The notes beneath the pieces were generated by a model. It had not been told where the DNA came from and made no database searches. It saw only the letters and a list, made by a program, of their open reading frames with translations. 58,933 nt of DNA, taken from assembly GCA_035632095.1 (NCBI GenBank), contig DASQHM010000064.1, positions 1 through 58,933 of the forward strand, given 5' to 3'. The stretch comes from DASQHM01 sp035632095. GTDB taxonomy: Bacteria > Pseudomonadota > Alphaproteobacteria > Ferrovibrionales > Ferrovibrionaceae. Below are positions 1 through 8,989 of this stretch, in pieces (the first letter of the stretch is position 1; every line of letters starts with the position of its first letter). The position numbers and the translations under genes were made by a program.

Positions 1-1
1 G

Positions 2-2605
2 CCGGCGAAGCGGCAAGTGATCCAAGTGCCGAATACCTTCATCGGCCTGTCCTGGCTGCCGGACGGCAAGTCCTTCGCCGTCGCCGGCGGCGTGAACGAC
101 AACGTGCACCTGTTCACGGCGTCGGGTGATCGATTCGAGGAATTGCAGCCGCCGATCACGCTCGGTCACAAGGCCGGCCTCGGGATCGACATTCTGCCCG
201 TGGCCGCCGGGTTGGCGTCCGATCCGGAGGGACGGCGGCTGCTGGTGGCGAACTACTCCAACGACTCGGTCACCCTCGTCGATCTGGAAAAGCGGAGCGC
301 CGTCGCCGAATTGGACTTGCGGCCGGGCAAGAACGATCCCGCCAAGTCGGGCGTCGCGGGCGGCGAGTATCCCTTGGCCGTCGTGTGGCAAAGCGCGTCC
401 AAGGCCTATGTGACGAGCCAGCGCGACCGGGAAATCGTGATCCTTGCCATCGACGGCGAACGCATGCGGGTCGCCCGGCGCATCAAGACCAAAGGCCAGC
501 CGAACCAGATGATATTGAATCGCGCCGGCGACCGGCTCTATGTGGCTTGCGACAATTCCGACAGCATCGCGGTGATCGACACGGCCCGCGATGCCTTGGA
601 AGCCGATATTCCCGCCGTCGCGCCGCAGGCGGTCTTCGCCAATGCCGAGGGCTTGCGCGGGGCCAATCCGAACAATCTCGCGCTCTCGCTCGACGAGCGC
701 ACGCTCTTCGTCAGCAACGGCGGCTTGAACGCCGTGGCGGTAGTGCAATTGGAGGCCGGCGAACTCGGCGCATCGGCGGGCGCCGCGCCGGCCAGGACCA
801 AATCCGACGATGACGGCGACAGCGGCGTCCCGGTGCGCCAGAGCCGCGTGATCGGATTGATTCCGACCGGATGGTACCCGAACGCGGTGGCGCTGGGCAG
901 CGGCGGGCGCACGCTCTTCGTGGTGAATGGCAAGAGCGATCCGGGGCCAAACCCCGGCGCCTGCCGCAATACTTACGATTCGAGTCCGCCGGCGCTAGCA
1001 GGTTGTTACTCGCAAAACCAATACGTCTGGCAATTGGAGAAGGCCGGGTTTCTGACCATGCCGGTGCCGAACGCGGCGACCCTGGCCCGTCTCACGTGGC
1101 AGGTGGCGGCGAACGACAACTTTCCCGCTGCGCGCCGCTTCGACGCGCACGCCGAATTGCTCGGCTTCCTCAAGTCGCGCATCCGCCACGTGATCTACGT
1201 GATCAAGGAGAACCGCACCTACGACCAGGTTCTTGGCGATCTCGATATCGGCGACGGCGATCCGCGGCTCGCGCTGATGGCCGGTCCGATCAGCCCCAAT
1301 CATCACCGGCTGGCGCGCCAATTCGTCACGCTCGACCATTTCTTCGACAGCGGCGAAAGCAGCAACGTCGGCTGGAACTGGACCACCGCCGCGCGTGCGA
1401 CCGACTATGTGGAGAAGAACGCGCCGGTGAACTACGCGCGGCGGGGATTGCAATACGATCTCGAAGGCACCAATCGCAACATCAATGTCGGCCTGCCCAC
1501 TTTGGCGGAGCGCAAGGCGGTCGTGCCGGCAACGCCGGACGATCCGGACGTCATGCCCGGAACGGCCGATGTCGCCGCGCCCGACGCACCCTTGGGCGTT
1601 GCCGGCGCCGGGTACTTGTGGGACGCGGCGCTTCGCGCCGGACTCACGTTGCGCAACTACGGCTTCTACGGCGATCTGCTGACCTACGATCCGAAGCAGC
1701 CCGGCTACGTTCCGCCGCTTCGCGAGCCGTTCAAGGAGGGCCGCAAGGTCTTCGTGCCGACCAAGCAATCGCTGGCGCCGGTCACCGATCCCTATTTCCG
1801 CGGCTTCGACATGCGCTACGCCGATTTTTGGCGCATCCGCGAATGGGAACGGGAATTCGACGAATACGAGCGCCGGAACGATCTGCCGAACCTCGTGCTG
1901 GTGCGCCTGCCGCACGATCACACCGGGAGCTTCAACGACGCCGCCGACGGAGTAAACACGGTGGAGACCCAATGGGCCGACAACGACTACGCGCTCGGCC
2001 GCCTGGTGGAGCGCGTCGCTTCAAGCCCGTTCCGGGACGACACACTGATCTTCGTGGTGGAAGACGATGCGCAGGACGGCGCCGATCACGTGGACGCGCA
2101 TCGCTCGATCGCGTTCGTGCTCGGACCATACGTGAAACAGGGCGCGCTGGTGACCCATGGCTACACCACGGTCAACATGCTTCGCACCATCGAGGGCGTG
2201 CTCGGCATTCCGCCGCTCGGGCTGAACGACGGCCTGGCCGAACCCATGGCCGAGGTGTTCGACCGCAGCGTGACGAAATGGAGCTATACCGCGCTGGTGC
2301 CCGAGGTGCTGCGCACGACCGCTTTGCCGCTGCCGCCGAAGAACGGCTCACAGCGCGGCGATGCCGATCCGCTGGACGGGTGCTTTGCCAGGCCCAAACG
2401 CAGCGCCGCCTATTGGGCGCGCGCCATGCGCGGACAGAACTTCGACCAGGAGGACCAGCTCGACGTCGCGCGCTACAACTTGGCGCTCTGGGCCGGCTTG
2501 AAGGGCGACTCGGAACCGCCGCCGTACCGCCACGGACGCGACCTCAGCCAAGCCCGTGCGGCGTTGCTCACGGCTTGGCGCGCGGAACTCCGCTGCGCCA
2601 ACTAG
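2..2605 (+). CDS. YncE-like beta-propeller / phosphoesterase fusion (5' partial)
   Basis: The reading frame is open to the left edge, so the true start lies outside the window; the GTG at 17 is probably internal. The N-terminal ~300 residues are beta-propeller repeats of the YncE type (for example LFVSNGGLNAVAVV and LFVVNGKSDPG). From about residue 380 it is a phosphoesterase/alkaline-phosphatase-like domain with the signature IKENRTYDQVLGDL and HFFDSGESSNVGWNW, then VRLPHDHTG and VVEDDAQDGADHVDAHRS, which carry the likely metal ligands. This matches the family called bifunctional YncE/alkaline phosphatase. Such proteins are usually exported; the signal peptide would lie off-window. Substrate is unknown. 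It ends 33 bp before the convergent gcrA. Confidence 0.85.
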   Translation, partial: PAKRQVIQVPNTFIGLSWLPDGKSFAVAGGVNDNVHLFTASGDRFEELQPPITLGHKAGLGIDILPVAAGLASDPEGRRLLVANYSNDSVTLVDLEKRSAVAELDLRPGKNDPAKSGVAGGEYPLAVVWQSASKAYVTSQRDREIVILAIDGERMRVARRIKTKGQPNQMILNRAGDRLYVACDNSDSIAVIDTARDALEADIPAVAPQAVFANAEGLRGANPNNLALSLDERTLFVSNGGLNAVAVVQLEAGELGASAGAAPARTKSDDDGDSGVPVRQSRVIGLIPTGWYPNAVALGSGGRTLFVVNGKSDPGPNPGACRNTYDSSPPALAGCYSQNQYVWQLEKAGFLTMPVPNAATLARLTWQVAANDNFPAARRFDAHAELLGFLKSRIRHVIYVIKENRTYDQVLGDLDIGDGDPRLALMAGPISPNHHRLARQFVTLDHFFDSGESSNVGWNWTTAARATDYVEKNAPVNYARRGLQYDLEGTNRNINVGLPTLAERKAVVPATPDDPDVMPGTADVAAPDAPLGVAGAGYLWDAALRAGLTLRNYGFYGDLLTYDPKQPGYVPPLREPFKEGRKVFVPTKQSLAPVTDPYFRGFDMRYADFWRIREWEREFDEYERRNDLPNLVLVRLPHDHTGSFNDAADGVNTVETQWADNDYALGRLVERVASSPFRDDTLIFVVEDDAQDGADHVDAHRSIAFVLGPYVKQGALVTHGYTTVNMLRTIEGVLGIPPLGLNDGLAEPMAEVFDRSVTKWSYTALVPEVLRTTALPLPPKNGSQRGDADPLDGCFARPKRSAAYWARAMRGQNFDQEDQLDVARYNLALWAGLKGDSEPPPYRHGRDLSQARAALLTAWRAELRCAN

Positions 2606-2638
2606 CGCCCTAGTGACGGAACTGCATGCGGCGCGGCG

Positions 2639-3043
2639 CTACGCCGCGGCCTCGTCCTTCTTGCCGCTGACGTAAGCCTTTGCCGCGTGCTCGGAGCAAT
2701 ACGGCTTGCCGGGCACGGCGATCTTGCCGCAGAAGTGGAAGCCCGGCTGGCCCGGATGGCCGAGCGGCCATTGGCAGGCGGCGCCCGACTTCGGCATGCT
2801 CAACACCTTCATCGGCGCGGGCTGTTGCGGCTGCGACTGCGGGATCGTCTTCACCGCGATCCGGACCGGCGGGTTTTTGATCGGCGACGGCCTCGCCGGC
2901 AGGTGCAGCCGATGCGCCTTGCCGACCACCGCATTTTTTGAAATGCCCAATTTCCGGCCGATTTCTGCGGTCGAAAGCCCCTCCTTCCAAAGCGCGGAAA
3001 GCTGCTCGATGCGGGTTTCGGTCCAAATTGATTCGGGGGTCAT
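2639..3043 (-). CDS. gcrA: GcrA-family cell cycle regulator
   Basis: About 134 aa from the ATG at 3043; the frame opens upstream but the family begins with this methionine followed by SIWTETRIEQL. The N-terminal helix-turn-helix reads LWKEGLSTAEIGRKLGISK then NAVVGKAHRLHLPAR, the hallmark of GcrA. The C-terminus carries CQWPLGHPG, FHFCG and PYCSEH, the conserved Cys/His region that binds sigma-70 domain 2. In Caulobacter GcrA acts with the housekeeping sigma factor at promoters methylated by CcrM at GANTC. It is nearly confined to Alphaproteobacteria, so it is the best taxonomic marker here. Shorter than Caulobacter GcrA (about 170 aa) because the Pro/Gln-rich linker is short. Confidence 0.92.
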   Translation of the reverse strand: MTPESIWTETRIEQLSALWKEGLSTAEIGRKLGISKNAVVGKAHRLHLPARPSPIKNPPVRIAVKTIPQSQPQQPAPMKVLSMPKSGAACQWPLGHPGQPGFHFCGKIAVPGKPYCSEHAAKAYVSGKKDEAAA

Positions 3044-3139
3044 TGGCGCACCATCCGTTGTATGGAAACCGACAGTACCCCCAAGATACAGTCGCGTTTG
3101 GGCGACCGGCAAGGGCAATATTGCCCCCAGGCATAAGAA

Positions 3140-4333
3140 TCAGGTGGACAGAATCCCGCCGTCCCAGCGGTTTCCAAGCAGTACGGCGGCCACCGCACCG
3201 CCGAGCGACATCAGCGCCATGGCGAGGAACGCGCCGGAAGCGCCGGTGTTTGCATAGAGATAGCCTGCGCCGAGCAGCGCCAGTGCCATGGCCACGCCGT
3301 TCGTCATCGCCGAATAGAGGCTCTGCGCCGAGGCCGAGAACCCGGCCGGGATGGCGCGGCTCATGAAGTGCATCGCGCCGAGATGGGTGGCGGCGAACGT
3401 CAGCGAGTGGAGAGTCTGCACGGCGACAAGGGCCATCAGCGACGTGCTGAGCGCGATGGTCGGCCAGCGCACCAGGCCCGCCACCGCGCCGAGCAGGATC
3501 AGATTGGTCGGGCTGATGCGGCGGAACAAGGAGCCGCTGACGAAGAACAGCGCGATTTCCAGCACGACGCCTTCCGACCAGAGCAGGCCGATGATGCTTT
3601 CGCCGTAGCCGATGCTGCGCAGATGCAGCGTGAAGAACCCGTAGTAGGCGGCGTGACTGGCGAAGATCAGGCTGGTGCCGCCGACGAACAGAGCAAACAG
3701 CCGCATTCGGAGCAGGCGCGCAAGGGGGATGCCATGCGCCGGTTCGGCGCGCGCCGTGCGCCGGTCGGGCAGCAGATGTCCGCAAAGCGCGTTCGCAGCC
3801 AGCAACGCCAGCACCAAGACCAGGACAAGCTCGCTGCTGTGCCCTTGCAATATCCAGCCGCCCAAGGCCGTGGCGGCCATGAAGCTGATGGAACCCCAGA
3901 CGCGGATACGTCCGTAATCGAGCTTCTCCGCATAGGCCGTCAGCAGCGTAAGATTGTCGAACAGCGGCCCGACCGGCGCCCAGGTGAAGCCGAACAGCAG
4001 ACTGATTGCGACGAGCCACGCGAAGTCGGGCGCGAATGCGAACAGCGAGAAGCTGGCAAGGCTGATCCAGCCGAGCAAGACGATGGGCCGTCGCCGCTCG
4101 CCCAGCCGGTCGGCCATATGCGCGACCCACGGATTGGCGACAATGCGGACGCAGACGCCGGCGGCGATGAGCACGCCGATCCCCGCGGCTCCTTGCCCAT
4201 GGGACGCCAGCCACACGGGCCAATAGGGCAGGTGCACTCCGCCGATCGAGAACATGGTGGTGTAGTAGAGCGCGAGAGGCCAAGCCTGCGCGCCGGCACC
4301 GGGCGAAAACAATTTGCGGGCTGAGGAGATCAT
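3140..4333 (-). CDS. MFS transporter (phenylpropionate-transporter-like)
   Basis: 397 aa from the ATG at 4333. It has about twelve hydrophobic segments and resembles the MFS_1-like/HcaT group: an N-terminal WPLALYYTTMFSIGGVHLPY, then WVAHMADRLGERRRP between helices 2 and 3, and YGRIRVWGSISFMAATALGG near helix 5, which is typical of that group. It acts in the inner membrane; the substrate cannot be read from sequence. It is divergent from the DUF6306 gene with about 95 bp between the starts. No adjacent aromatic-acid gene supports a phenylpropionate role. Confidence 0.85.
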   Translation of the reverse strand: MISSARKLFSPGAGAQAWPLALYYTTMFSIGGVHLPYWPVWLASHGQGAAGIGVLIAAGVCVRIVANPWVAHMADRLGERRRPIVLLGWISLASFSLFAFAPDFAWLVAISLLFGFTWAPVGPLFDNLTLLTAYAEKLDYGRIRVWGSISFMAATALGGWILQGHSSELVLVLVLALLAANALCGHLLPDRRTARAEPAHGIPLARLLRMRLFALFVGGTSLIFASHAAYYGFFTLHLRSIGYGESIIGLLWSEGVVLEIALFFVSGSLFRRISPTNLILLGAVAGLVRWPTIALSTSLMALVAVQTLHSLTFAATHLGAMHFMSRAIPAGFSASAQSLYSAMTNGVAMALALLGAGYLYANTGASGAFLAMALMSLGGAVAAVLLGNRWDGGILST

Positions 4334-4428
4334 GCGAATCGCCGGCGGCAGCTTAGCGGATTGTGCAGGGCGCCGTCGTGGCGCACAATGTTTCAGGGGG
4401 CGCTGCCGCATTGCGATGGAGTGACGTC

Positions 4429-4998
4429 ATGGCGGTTAAGCCGAACACCTCGAATTCGCCGGAATCGCCGAAGGCGCCGGACTCGCACGACGATCGCGAT
4501 CCCAACGATGACGGACCCGAGGCCGGCTTTGCGTCGCCGGCGTGCTTTGCGCACGAAGTCGATCCGGCGTATTTCGAAGCGCCCCGGCCGGTCCCCGCCG
4601 ACGAGCTCGTGACGTTTCTCAACACGTTGCTCGAGGCTGAGCGGGCCGGCGCCAAGACTATCGCCTACTATTTGAACGATGCGCCGGAAGGTCCACTAAA
4701 GGACGCGTTGCACGCCGTCGGCCGCGACGAGGCGCGCTATGCGGCGCTGCTCACCCGGCTCGTCCGGCAATCCGGCGGCGAGCCCAGCCTCGCCACGGGC
4801 AGCTTCTTTGCCAAGGCGAAGGCCCTGGCCGACCAGAAGGAGCGCCTGCAGTTCCTGAACCGCGGCCAAGGCTGGGTGGTGCGCAAGCTTGCCGAGATGC
4901 TGCCCCGGCTCTCCGACCCGGCCATGCGCGAGGCCCTGGCCGAGATGCACGCCACCCACGTGGCCAATATCCGGGCTTGCGAGCGGCTGATTTCCTAA
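4429..4998 (+). CDS. DUF6306-like ferritin-fold protein
   Basis: 189 aa. The ATG at 4429 follows GGAG about 8 nt upstream; an open frame further upstream is ignored because the acidic Ser/Pro-rich leader begins here. Residues ~35-65 hold the conserved block SPACFAHEVDPAYF. After that comes a helical domain with LLEAERAGAKTIAYYLNDAP and GRDEARYAALLTRLV, the E...E/D pattern of a four-helix ferritin-like fold, ending with MREALAEMHATHVANI. I recognise this as the DUF6306 family; its function is not established. No signal peptide, so cytoplasmic. Metal binding is inference from the helix pattern. Confidence 0.75.
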   Translation: MAVKPNTSNSPESPKAPDSHDDRDPNDDGPEAGFASPACFAHEVDPAYFEAPRPVPADELVTFLNTLLEAERAGAKTIAYYLNDAPEGPLKDALHAVGRDEARYAALLTRLVRQSGGEPSLATGSFFAKAKALADQKERLQFLNRGQGWVVRKLAEMLPRLSDPAMREALAEMHATHVANIRACERLIS

Positions 4999-5126
4999 TT
5001 TCAGTCAATACCTTAAGTGAAATTACGATCTGGTCTGCTTGCGCGCCCCGCGCAGCAAGCGAGCATTTGGATGTATATAGATTCTACCCATCACTATATA
5101 TAACGGTCAGGTAACGAGGGGGAGTT

Positions 5127-5157
5127 TTGACAGCGCAGGCAAGCCGTAATATTTAAT
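5127..5157 (+). promoter_or_regulatory. candidate sigma-70 promoter of the response regulator
   Basis: A perfect -35 hexamer TTGACA (5127-5132) is followed after 19 bp by TTTAAT (5152-5157, five of six matches). It lies in an AT-rich stretch of an otherwise GC-rich region, 29 bp before the GTG start of the LuxR-type regulator, with GGGGG as ribosome site in between. The 19-bp spacer is longer than ideal. Confidence 0.45.
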
Positions 5158-5185
5158 CCCAAGTATCTAGTTTTGGGGGCCTGCC

Positions 5186-5866
5186 GTGAGTCAACTGAAC
5201 GTACTTCTGGCCGATGACCAGACCCTGTTTCGCGAGGGCCTGAAGCGCCTATTGGGCGACCTGGGCGAACCGGTGACCATCCACGAGGCGGACGACCTGG
5301 CCGGCATCGTGGCGCTGACCGAGCGCATTCCGGAAATCAATTTCATCGTCCTCGACTGGGCCATCGCCGGCGTGAACGGCGTCGGCGGTTTGGCGCGCGT
5401 TCGCCAGCTATCGCGCGGCGCGCCCGTCGTCGTGCTCTCGGCATCGACCCGCTGGCAGGATGCGAAGGCGGCGCTGTCGGGCGGCGCCGCCGGCTACGTG
5501 CCGAAGACGTCAAACGCGCAAGTGCTGCTAGGCGCGCTGCGGCTGGTTCTCGCCGGCGGCATCTATCTGCCGCCGCTGCTGCTCGAATCGAACGAGGCGG
5601 CGGAGCACGCGCGCGTGTCGGCGGACGCGGCGGCGGCCGGTCTGACGCGCCGCCAGCTCGAAGTCCTGGTGCTGCTCAGCGACGGCAAGACCAACCGGCA
5701 GATCGCCGAACACTTGAGCCTTTCCGAAGGCACCGTGAAGCTGCACGTGGCAGCGGTGTTCAAGGCGCTCAAGGTTCACAGCCGCACGCAGGCGGTCATG
5801 CTCGCCAATCGCATGGGGCTGATCCCCGATCTCAACGCGCGGCGCGCCGTGGATACGGCACGGTGA
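5186..5866 (+). CDS. LuxR/NarL-family response regulator
   Basis: 226 aa, GTG start chosen because LNVLLADDQTLFREGL begins the receiver domain directly. The receiver has the acidic pair D10-D11, the predicted phosphoacceptor D57 (FIVLDWAIAG), the LSAS serine and the YVPKTS lysine. The C-terminal HTH_LuxR domain (from about residue 150) reads LTRRQLEVLVLLSDGKTNRQ and LSLSEGTVKLHVAAVFKAL. It should bind DNA when phosphorylated. No sensor kinase is adjacent, so it is an orphan; the only kinase in the window is the broken gene at 11.6 kb. About 190 bp downstream hold nothing recognisable. Confidence 0.92.
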   Translation: MSQLNVLLADDQTLFREGLKRLLGDLGEPVTIHEADDLAGIVALTERIPEINFIVLDWAIAGVNGVGGLARVRQLSRGAPVVVLSASTRWQDAKAALSGGAAGYVPKTSNAQVLLGALRLVLAGGIYLPPLLLESNEAAEHARVSADAAAAGLTRRQLEVLVLLSDGKTNRQIAEHLSLSEGTVKLHVAAVFKALKVHSRTQAVMLANRMGLIPDLNARRAVDTAR

Positions 5867-6054
5867 TATCTGGCGCTTCGGAGTTTCGGGAAGAAAAGAC
5901 CGCGCCGGCCACCTTTGGGGGGAACAGGGAGTACCGGAGACGCAACGACCGGGACTAGGGAGGAAGGAAACGGCCGGCGCGGAGGTTCAAGAGACGAACC
6001 GAACTGTGACGCTCACAGTCTCGGGCAATTCCGGCCAGTCCGAAGTGACCGCAA

Positions 6055-6507
6055 TCACAATCCCGTTGGATCGCTTCCGTCGCTCCGCAAGTCCTGGGCG
6101 CGATTGATGATTCGGACGGTCTCCGGCCATAGCGCGTGGTCCGCGAGCGATGATTTGGCTACCCAGTTGACTTCCGCCGCGTCGCCGCCGGCCTTGGCGT
6201 CGCCTGAAACCCATTCGGCGGTGAAATCGATCAGCGTGTAGTGATAGACGACGCGGCCGTCGCCGCCCCGTTGAATGGAGTCGAGCACCTCGATCAGTCG
6301 CGGCTCGCCGATATGCACGCCGGTTTCTTCCAGAACTTCGCGCCGAGCCGTGTCCGCGACGGTCTCGCCGATCTCCTGCGCTCCCCCTGGCAAGCTCCAT
6401 TGGCCGGCGCGCGGGGCCTTGCCGCGCCGGATCAACAGCACCTGATCGCCGCGCCATACCACGACGCCGACGGCGGCGATGGGCCGGTCGGGATATTCCC
6501 GCTGCAT
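6055..6507 (-). CDS. NUDIX hydrolase
   Basis: 150 aa. The NUDIX box is complete: a glycine at the start of GGAQEIGETV, then ADTARREVLEETGV, matching GX5EX7REUXEEXGU. The N-terminus PIAAVGVVVWRGDQVLLIRR is the usual first strand, and the W near NWVAKSSLADH closes the fold. It probably hydrolyses a nucleoside diphosphate derivative in the cytoplasm; the substrate is not predictable. It is divergent from the P450 gene, with 79 bp between the starts. Confidence 0.9.
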   Translation of the reverse strand: MQREYPDRPIAAVGVVVWRGDQVLLIRRGKAPRAGQWSLPGGAQEIGETVADTARREVLEETGVHIGEPRLIEVLDSIQRGGDGRVVYHYTLIDFTAEWVSGDAKAGGDAAEVNWVAKSSLADHALWPETVRIINRAQDLRSDGSDPTGL

Positions 6508-6586
6508 GGCTTTGTCTCCTCGGGCGTTGGCGCGCTTGTTAAAGGGCCGCTTTCATCGTATCGAGGGAAGAGGAGGTGCGCCAAGC

Positions 6587-7822
6587 ATGAGTGACGCGGT
6601 GCCGCAATTCGATCCGACGCAGCAGAGCGTCATTGACGATCCGTATCCCGCGTTCCATACGCTGATGGAACGCGATCCGGTGCATTTCAGTCCCGCCGTC
6701 GGCGGCTGGGTTCTGACGCGCTACGACCATGTGCGCGCGGCGTTGCGCGACCCGCGCCTGTCGGCAGACCGGATCCGCCCCTTCATCGACCACTTGCCGG
6801 GCGACCAGCGCCGCGAACTCGCCGATCTCGGCCATCATCTGTCCCTTTGGGCGGTGTTCAACGATCCGCCCGTGCACACGCGGCTTCGCGGCCTGATGAA
6901 CAAGGCGTTCACCTCGCGCGCGGTGGCGGCATTGCGGCCGCGCATCCAGGGCATCGTCGACGATCTGCTCGACGCCGTGGCGGCGAAGGGCGAAATGGAT
7001 GTCATCCGCGATTTCGCCTATCCGCTGCCGGCGACGGTGATTGCCGACATGCTGGGGGTGCCGCGAAGCGACGTGCATCTGCTGAAGCAATGGTCCGATC
7101 AGCTCAACGCCTTCGTCGGCGGCGCGCGGGCCACGGCGGACAAATACCGCATTGCCGCGCAAGGCATCGCGGAGATGACCGATTATTTCCGGCGCTTCAT
7201 CGACGAGCACCGGCGCCGGCCGCGCGAGGACGTGTCCTCGGCGCTGATCGCGGCCGAGGCGGAAGGCGAGCACCTCACGGCTGACGAGTTGGTGGCGACC
7301 TGCGTGCTGCTGCTGTTCGCGGGGCATGAGACGACCACGCATCTGATCGGCAACGGCGTCCTGGCGCTCTTGCGCCACGCCGACCAGCTAGCCGACTTGC
7401 GAGCGAACCTCGCCAACGAAGCCGTGGTCGAATCCGCCGTGGAGGAAATGCTGCGCTGGGACGGGCCGTCGTTGTCGCAGGCGCGCATCGTGGCCGAGGA
7501 CTTCGAGTTGGACGGCAAGCGCTTGCGGACGGGCGAACGCGTGTTCCTGATGATTGCCGCGGCCAATCGCGATCCGCGCGCCTTCGCCGATCCGGACCGC
7601 TTCGACATTCGCCGCGCCGACAACCGTCATCTGACCTTCGGCTACGGCATCCATTTCTGCATCGGCGCGCCTTTGGCGCGGCTGGAAGGGCAGGTGGCGT
7701 TCCCGGCCTTGCTCCGGCGCTTCGACAAGCTGCATTTGCTGCCGCGGGAATTGCGCTGGTCCGACAACCTGGTGTTTCGCGGCATGCACGACCTCGCGGT
7801 GGGCTTCAGCCGCGCGGCCTGA
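6587..7822 (+). CDS. cytochrome P450
   Basis: 411 aa from the ATG at 6587, which is preceded by a strong AGGAGG (6571-6576); the longer frame upstream has no such site. It is a soluble bacterial class I P450. The I-helix oxygen motif is LFAGHETTTH, the K-helix ExxR is EMLR in VEEMLRWDGP, and the haem-binding loop is FGYGIHFCIGAP with the ligand C358. It should hydroxylate a small lipophilic substrate with electrons from a ferredoxin and reductase; no ferredoxin gene is nearby. It converges with the old-yellow-enzyme gene, leaving only 15 bp. Confidence 0.93.
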   Translation: MSDAVPQFDPTQQSVIDDPYPAFHTLMERDPVHFSPAVGGWVLTRYDHVRAALRDPRLSADRIRPFIDHLPGDQRRELADLGHHLSLWAVFNDPPVHTRLRGLMNKAFTSRAVAALRPRIQGIVDDLLDAVAAKGEMDVIRDFAYPLPATVIADMLGVPRSDVHLLKQWSDQLNAFVGGARATADKYRIAAQGIAEMTDYFRRFIDEHRRRPREDVSSALIAAEAEGEHLTADELVATCVLLLFAGHETTTHLIGNGVLALLRHADQLADLRANLANEAVVESAVEEMLRWDGPSLSQARIVAEDFELDGKRLRTGERVFLMIAAANRDPRAFADPDRFDIRRADNRHLTFGYGIHFCIGAPLARLEGQVAFPALLRRFDKLHLLPRELRWSDNLVFRGMHDLAVGFSRAA

Positions 7823-7837
7823 GGCTGCGCGCCGCGC

Positions 7838-8989
7838 TCAGCCGCCCTTGTTGCGCACCATGGTCTTCGCGCGGCGTTCGAGCCACCAGCCGTACGGCGC
7901 CGGCCAAAGCTGCCAGGCATCGTCGCCTTCAAGCGCCATCGCCGCGTGCAACGGCCAGTTGGCTTCATAGAGCGCCTCGCGGCCGATGGCGACGAGATCG
8001 GCGTCGCCGGCCTGCAGCACCGCTTCCGCCTGCTCCGGCTGCAGGATCAATCCGACAGCCTGGGTGGCGATGCCGGCTTCGCGCCGCACTTGCGCCGCGA
8101 AGGGCACCTGGAAGCCGGGCCCGCGCGGCACGCGGGCCGCGGTCGCGGAGCCTTCGATGCCGCCGGAGGAGCAATCGATCACGTCGACGCCGATGCGCTT
8201 GAGCTCGCGCGCCAGCGCCACGGTGTCCTCGATCCGCCAGCCGATGCCGGTCACCGCGTCGATCGAAGAAACGCGCACGAACAGCGGTTTGTCCGCGGGC
8301 CAGACCGAGCGCAGCGCCTCGGCCAGCTCCAGCGCGAAGCGCATGCGGCCTTTGAGCTCGCCGCCGTAAGCATCCTTGCGGCGATTGCTGCGCGGCGACA
8401 GGAACTCGTGCACTAGATAGCCGTGGGCGCCATGCATCTCCATGACCTCGAAGCCGGCGGCGAGAGCGCGCCTTGCCGCGGCGACGAAACTGTCCTGCAC
8501 GCTCTTGATCTCGGCCACCGTCAACGCGTGCGGCGCCAGCCAGCCCGTGTCCATGGGCTCGTCACTTGGGCCGACGATTTCCCACGGCTCCTCGCCCCGC
8601 TCCGTATCACTCGAATCCATCGGCCCGTTGCCATGCCAGGGCCGCTGCATGCTGGCCTTGCGTCCCGCATGGGCGAGCTGGATCGCGGGCACGGCGCCTT
8701 GGCTCTTGACGAACGCGGCAATGCGGGCGAGCGGCGCGATGTGGCGGTCTTCCCAGATACCGAGATCGCCGTGGGTGATCCGCCCGCGCGCCTCCACCGC
8801 CGTCGCCTCGGTGAAGACGAGGCCGGCGCCGCCGACGGCGAACTTGGCCAGATGCGCGAAATGCCATTCTCCCGCCGTGCCGTCGACGGCCGAATATTGG
8901 CACATGGGCGCGATGACCAGGCGATTGCGCAAGGTCACGCCGCGAATCCGGATCGGCGTGAACAGTTTCGAGCGCGGCGTGAAACTCAT
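7838..8989 (-). CDS. NADH:flavin oxidoreductase (old yellow enzyme, YqjM type)
   Basis: 383 aa. FMN-dependent TIM barrel of the ene-reductase family. Seen: SKLFTPIRIRGVTLRNRLVI at the N-terminus, APMCQYSAVDG with the flavin-contacting Cys of the YqjM subgroup, QLAHAGRKAS, the active-site pair in HGAHGYLVHEFLSPRSN and NRRKDAYGG. It reduces activated C=C bonds with NAD(P)H. The ATG overlaps the stop of the upstream molybdenum hydroxylase gene by 4 nt (ATGA), so the two are translationally coupled and probably act on the same compound. An ATG 27 bp upstream is less likely. Confidence 0.92.
   Translation of the reverse strand: MSFTPRSKLFTPIRIRGVTLRNRLVIAPMCQYSAVDGTAGEWHFAHLAKFAVGGAGLVFTEATAVEARGRITHGDLGIWEDRHIAPLARIAAFVKSQGAVPAIQLAHAGRKASMQRPWHGNGPMDSSDTERGEEPWEIVGPSDEPMDTGWLAPHALTVAEIKSVQDSFVAAARRALAAGFEVMEMHGAHGYLVHEFLSPRSNRRKDAYGGELKGRMRFALELAEALRSVWPADKPLFVRVSSIDAVTGIGWRIEDTVALARELKRIGVDVIDCSSGGIEGSATAARVPRGPGFQVPFAAQVRREAGIATQAVGLILQPEQAEAVLQAGDADLVAIGREALYEANWPLHAAMALEGDDAWQLWPAPYGWWLERRAKTMVRNKGG

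Noticed and set aside
5037..5060. Hairpin GCTTGCGCG / CGCGCAGCAAGC after the DUF6306 gene as a terminator
   Set aside because: The stem has a bulge and no T tract follows, so termination is not supported.
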